Source: an uncultured bacterium
GTDB taxonomy: Bacteria; Actinomycetota; Coriobacteriia; Coriobacteriales; Eggerthellaceae
Direction: 5' to 3'
Assembly: GCA_937890835.1 (NCBI GenBank)
Contig: CALADF010000019.1
Location: 1-44,315 of the forward strand
Length of the DNA stretch: 44,315 nt
Below, one piece after another: positions 41,188-44,315 of the stretch. The first letter of the stretch is position 1. Each line of letters starts with the position of its first letter. Under the pieces are notes generated by a model. The model worked only from the letters and a program-made list of their open reading frames with translations, had not been told where the DNA came from and ran no database searches. The position numbers and the translations under genes are program-made.

Positions 41188-41269
41188 AAGAGGGCCGCTT
41201 CCCTGAACCGCCTCCCGTTTCTCGTGTCCAAGAAATGGGAGGCGGTTCATATCGGGAAGCGGCCCTCTT
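41188..41269. terminator. 82-nt bulged hairpin between convergent genes
   Basis: Two perfectly paired blocks, 16 bp (41188-41203 with 41254-41269) and 13 bp (41204-41216 with 41237-41249), are separated on one side by a 4-nt bulge and closed by a 20-nt loop. It starts 29 nt after the thrH stop, between convergent genes. Flanking T content is low on both sides (TCTTCTC and TCTTGTTTC), so it may end transcription both ways or give a stable 3' end. Confidence 0.65.
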
Positions 41270-41416
41270 CTCATGCACGCAAGGCGATCTGCCCTACGAG
41301 CGCGAACTCACGTGCCCCTCGCAACGGCCACGACGCGCAAAAGAGCTCATCCGCACGCCCCTCGCAACGTTTGCGGTGCACACGAGCACGCGTTCGCACG
41401 TCCTTCGAAACTACGG

Positions 41417-42106
41417 CTACGATGCGTGCGAGCGCGTGCGGTTCATCAGGTCGTGCTCGATGTCTTGGATGTTCGGCGGCGTCCACGACACGGCATCGGC
41501 GCCCGAGGCGACAGTCGCGGCGATGGTGGCGTCGGTGTGCCCGCCGCTGGCCATGATGCGCAGATGCGGATAAGCTTCGCGCACCTGGGAGACGACCTGC
41601 GGGGTCATCTTTCCGGCGGCGACGTTCACAATGCCGGCTCCGGCTTCGATCTTCTCACGCATCACGTCGCTCAGCTCGTAGATGGTGAGAACGAGCGGGA
41701 TGTCGACTTCGGCGGAAATAGCGCGCACAGCCGAGATGTCCACCAGGGAGTTCACCACCACACCCGCCATGCCGATGGCCTTCGCGGCCTTGGCAAGCTC
41801 GAGCGAGCGCGCAGGCGGCGTGGCGCTTCCGCCGACGCCGGTGAAAACCGGGCAGGGCGCCGCGGCGAGCAGCGCGCGCATGATCTTCGGGTGACCCGTG
41901 AACGGGTATACCGCAAGCACCGCATCCGCATCGCAGTGGCAGATGACGGCCACATCGGTGGAGAACAGGAACGAACGCACGATGCGATCGCCCACGGGAA
42001 TGCCCGGGCACTCGGCCATGCGCGCGGGAACGTGCAGCGAGGGCTCGGGGTGAACGAGGTCCGCAGGCGAGAAGATAGCGGCAACATCGCAGCTGCTCAG
42101 GGTCAT
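41417..42106 (-). CDS. Uncharacterised TIM-barrel protein
   Basis: This 229-residue soluble protein alternates strands and helices as in a (beta/alpha)8 barrel, ending with MASGGHTDATIAATVASGADAVSWTPP, a phosphate-binding-loop style finish. Other conserved-looking parts are VLAVYPFTGHP, PVFTGVGGSATPP and NSLVDISAVRAI. It resembles a family of clostridial/actinobacterial proteins usually called hydrolase without evidence. The start is the ATG at 42106, eight bases after AGGAG; the GTG two codons earlier is too close to the ribosome site. It is a single gene with an unknown substrate. Confidence 0.7.
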   Translation of the reverse strand: MTLSSCDVAAIFSPADLVHPEPSLHVPARMAECPGIPVGDRIVRSFLFSTDVAVICHCDADAVLAVYPFTGHPKIMRALLAAAPCPVFTGVGGSATPPARSLELAKAAKAIGMAGVVVNSLVDISAVRAISAEVDIPLVLTIYELSDVMREKIEAGAGIVNVAAGKMTPQVVSQVREAYPHLRIMASGGHTDATIAATVASGADAVSWTPPNIQDIEHDLMNRTRSHAS

Positions 42107-42212
42107 GGGCACATCTCCTGACTAAAGATTCCAAGCGTTTCCAAGGTGCGCGAACGCGCGTTTTCGCTTGAAATCCCATCGTTTCGCAGACGTGGCACGA
42201 ACGATTCTCACA

Positions 42213-44219
42213 TCAAGCGTCCGTATTGTACGCAAGAGATTTCCTCTGGTAAAGACCGTTATCGTCAAATCCGAGCCCGCGATAGTAAATTCTCGTCCCC
42301 ACCGAGCTGATGACGTTGATCGCGGAATACCCCGCCTCTCTCGCCTGAGCGCACGCCTCCTCCACCAGGCGCTTGCCAAGCCCCGCATGCTGGGCGCCCT
42401 CGCCCGCTTCGTGCAAGCGCGCGACTTTTCCGTACACGTGCACCTCGCGGATCATCGCCTCGCCCGCCCGTACGGGAACGCCCTCTTCAAGCGATTCCGC
42501 GTGCGGCAGCGACAAGCGCAGAAACCCCGCGATGCTTCCTGCGGGAGTGACCCATTGCAGGAAACGCTCCTCGCCCACCGCAGTCTCGTAAGCGACGCAG
42601 TCAAGCGACAGCTCATCAAGCGCGACCTCGGTGCCGGCAATTTCGCGATGGCGAATCTCACGCACCGGCGCGCCCTTCCGCTCGAGGGATCCCTCGACCA
42701 TCTGACGCAGGTTGGTCTTCTTGTTCCCCGCGACGATGTCACCCGAGGAAATGTCGCGAATCATGCGCGATATGCGAGCATACGGTGGCGTTGCCAGCGT
42801 ATCGGCCTCGAGCACATCGACGAGAACATCTTCGGCATACGGCCGCCACGATCCGTCTTCGAAGCGATCTTTGAGATGCGCGCTCTCCACCAGGCAGCAC
42901 GGGTAGAGCTTCACCTCATCGGGAAGGAAGGCGGGGTCGTTCACCAAACGCGCGTAGTCGCGCTTGTCCCCTTCGGGGGTCGCGCCGAGCAGGTTCACCA
43001 TGAAGTGAACGTGAATTTTGAAGCCGAACAACCGCAGCAGGGAGAACGCGCGGGAAATCTGATCGACCGAGACGTTGCGCCTGTTCGCCGCAAGCACCCG
43101 CTCGTCAAGACTCTGCACGCCCATCTGCACCTTCGTACAGCCCAAGCGGCGCATGAGCGTCAAGCTCTCAGACGTGATGAGGTCGGGGCGCGTTTCGATG
43201 ACCAGCCCCACCACACGATGCGCTGCGCCCTCGTTCGCACGATGCTGCACGTCGAGGTCATCGAGCGTCGCCCTCTGAAACGACGAGGCGTCACGCCATG
43301 CCTCGCCCTTGTAGAAGTCGGAGATGGCCTGGTTGTAGGTGAGCACGCCCTCGTTCACACCCGCCTGCAGACACCCCGTGCGAGCCTCCAGCTCCTCGCG
43401 CGAACAGGAGATGCCGCATGCACGGTAGCGTCGCTCGCGCGCAAGCGGGTCGTCTTCGCAGGCAGGGCGATCCGCGTCGATCACGTCCGCACGCCCGGCT
43501 TCTGCGCGCACTCCTTCCGCAGACGGATCTGAACGGGTATCGGACGCAAGGCCTCCATCGTGCGCGCTCGCAAGCGGAAACAGGCCGCGGGCCGCCGCAT
43601 CGAGACTCGAGCCCGTGCCCTGGGGCATCGCCACAACCCCGTCGCAAGCCGAACCGGCATCGTTGAGGGCGCGAAACAGCTCGGAGATGAACCAGATCTG
43701 GTATTCCTCGGAGTAGTCGCTCCACGTTCCGCCGAGCACGATGAGCTCCACTTTATCGGTCACATGCCCCATGGAATCAAGCGCTCGCAAACGCGAGACC
43801 ACCTGAAGGTACGGATCGAAGAAGTTACGCTCGGCGCGCTGGCACGCGGGCTCGTCCGCAAGATAGCTTTTCGGCATGCGCACATCGTTGGGACAATACA
43901 AGCAATCGCTCGAGCACGGCCAAGGCTTCGTGATGACGGTGATGGTCGCCACGCCCGACGCGGTGCGACGGGGCTTGGTCTTCAGCAGTCGAACGAGTTG
44001 CTCTTCGCAGGCGGCGTCGACCCCCCAGCTCGCCCAACGATCAGGATCGTTCGCCTTCACGCTTCGGTAATACGGCAAAAGCCGTTTTTTCGCCACCCGC
44101 CGGGTCGCGTCATGCGATGCGCGGTTGCGGCTGCGCACCAACTTGTCGAGCCAAGCAGCGTCAAGATCGACGTCATTCGCCTTGATGGCGTCTATGATGG
44201 TTTTGATTGCGGTTTCCAT
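42213..44219 (-). CDS. elp3: Elp3-family tRNA uridine-34 modification enzyme
   Basis: This 668-residue enzyme combines a radical SAM domain (Cys102, 106, 109 in PCSSDCLYCP, then DEPACQRAERNFFDPYLQV, VELIVLGGTWSDYSEEYQ, VIETRPDLIT) with a C-terminal GNAT domain (~560-668, REVHVYGKVARLHE, HAGLGKRLVEEA, YYRGLGF). Elp3 attaches a carboxymethyl-type group to wobble uridine 34 of tRNA using acetyl-CoA and SAM. It is longer than usual: residues ~195-290 hold an extra, partly low-complexity segment. The ATG at 44219 has no ribosome site; a TATAAT box 8 nt upstream implies a leaderless message. Confidence 0.93.
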   Translation of the reverse strand: METAIKTIIDAIKANDVDLDAAWLDKLVRSRNRASHDATRRVAKKRLLPYYRSVKANDPDRWASWGVDAACEEQLVRLLKTKPRRTASGVATITVITKPWPCSSDCLYCPNDVRMPKSYLADEPACQRAERNFFDPYLQVVSRLRALDSMGHVTDKVELIVLGGTWSDYSEEYQIWFISELFRALNDAGSACDGVVAMPQGTGSSLDAAARGLFPLASAHDGGLASDTRSDPSAEGVRAEAGRADVIDADRPACEDDPLARERRYRACGISCSREELEARTGCLQAGVNEGVLTYNQAISDFYKGEAWRDASSFQRATLDDLDVQHRANEGAAHRVVGLVIETRPDLITSESLTLMRRLGCTKVQMGVQSLDERVLAANRRNVSVDQISRAFSLLRLFGFKIHVHFMVNLLGATPEGDKRDYARLVNDPAFLPDEVKLYPCCLVESAHLKDRFEDGSWRPYAEDVLVDVLEADTLATPPYARISRMIRDISSGDIVAGNKKTNLRQMVEGSLERKGAPVREIRHREIAGTEVALDELSLDCVAYETAVGEERFLQWVTPAGSIAGFLRLSLPHAESLEEGVPVRAGEAMIREVHVYGKVARLHEAGEGAQHAGLGKRLVEEACAQAREAGYSAINVISSVGTRIYYRGLGFDDNGLYQRKSLAYNTDA

Positions 44220-44227
44220 GGTTGACG

Positions 44228-44233
44228 ATTATA
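44228..44233 (-). promoter_or_regulatory. -10 box of elp3, implying a leaderless mRNA
   Basis: A perfect TATAAT on the minus strand ends 8 nt before the elp3 ATG, placing the transcription start at or within a base or two of the start codon. The -35 region is poor. Confidence 0.62.
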
Positions 44234-44278
44234 GCGTCCGGCGAAGCCGACCTGCCGATGATTGAAGTGAGCCCCGAT

Positions 44279-44312
44279 AGTTGGACTGGAAACAAAAGTT
44301 TCCAGTCCAACT
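44279..44312. terminator. Perfect 15-bp hairpin at the window end
   Basis: Arms AGTTGGACTGGAAAC and GTTTCCAGTCCAACT enclose an AAAA loop. It is followed on the plus strand by TCT at the window edge. It may be the terminator of a gene beyond the window; direction cannot be decided. Confidence 0.55.
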
Positions 44313-44315
44313 TCT

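Overview
The window looks like a chromosomal segment of an anaerobic, high-GC actinobacterium of the class Coriobacteriia, most likely an Eggerthellaceae-type gut organism. That assignment is inferred from gene content: a FabK-type fatty-acid operon, a pyrogallol-transhydroxylase-like molybdoenzyme, a bacterial Elp3 and a fused AccD/AccA. No marker gene fixes the species. Most of the window is very GC-rich; the first ~6.5 kb is visibly less so (roughly half G+C by eye).

Region 1 (1-6.5 kb) is a catabolic or respiratory cassette. It holds a two-subunit molybdopterin enzyme of the pyrogallol hydroxytransferase / catechol dehydroxylase group, an MFS transporter in the same minus-strand operon, and a divergent LysR regulator.

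Region 2 (6.5-13.2 kb) starts with a YtrA-like GntR regulator controlling an ABC exporter, with a clear 46-bp operator. It continues with an ATC-hydrolase-family protein, then an AhpD-like protein plus an ArsS-type radical SAM enzyme. The ArsS reading frame appears to continue through an in-frame UGA read as selenocysteine: six more codons complete the conserved SS-C/U-GG tail, and a 7-bp hairpin with GG in its loop lies at the right distance. A 63-residue orphan protein and an SLC13/ArsB-type permease follow.

Region 3 (13.2-20.4 kb) holds single genes: a TrmH-type RNA methyltransferase, an NSS sodium symporter, L-lactate dehydrogenase, a radical SAM protein, meso-diaminopimelate dehydrogenase, a YbjQ protein, a zinc-ribbon protein with a collagen-like tail, and a probable 52-residue ORF.

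Region 4 (20.6-29.1 kb) is a type II fatty-acid synthesis locus: fabH divergent from acpP-fabK-fabD-fabG-fabF-fabZ-acc. The order resembles that of Streptococcus, but accB, accC and fabT are missing. The last gene fuses a degenerate biotin-carboxylase N-terminal-like domain, AccD and AccA. Two FabT-box-like operators lie between fabH and acpP.

Region 5 (29.1-44.3 kb) has a DUF454 membrane protein, a fused CydDC-like ABC transporter, a protein with a single C-terminal membrane anchor, a ThrE-type exporter and an EamA transporter. These are followed by a two-cluster Fe-S/CCG-domain oxidoreductase, an oligoendopeptidase F, ThrH, an uncharacterised TIM-barrel protein and Elp3. thrE and elp3 have TATAAT boxes 6 and 8 nt before ATG and no Shine-Dalgarno sequence, suggesting leaderless mRNAs. 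No rRNA, tRNA, CRISPR array or intact mobile element was seen.
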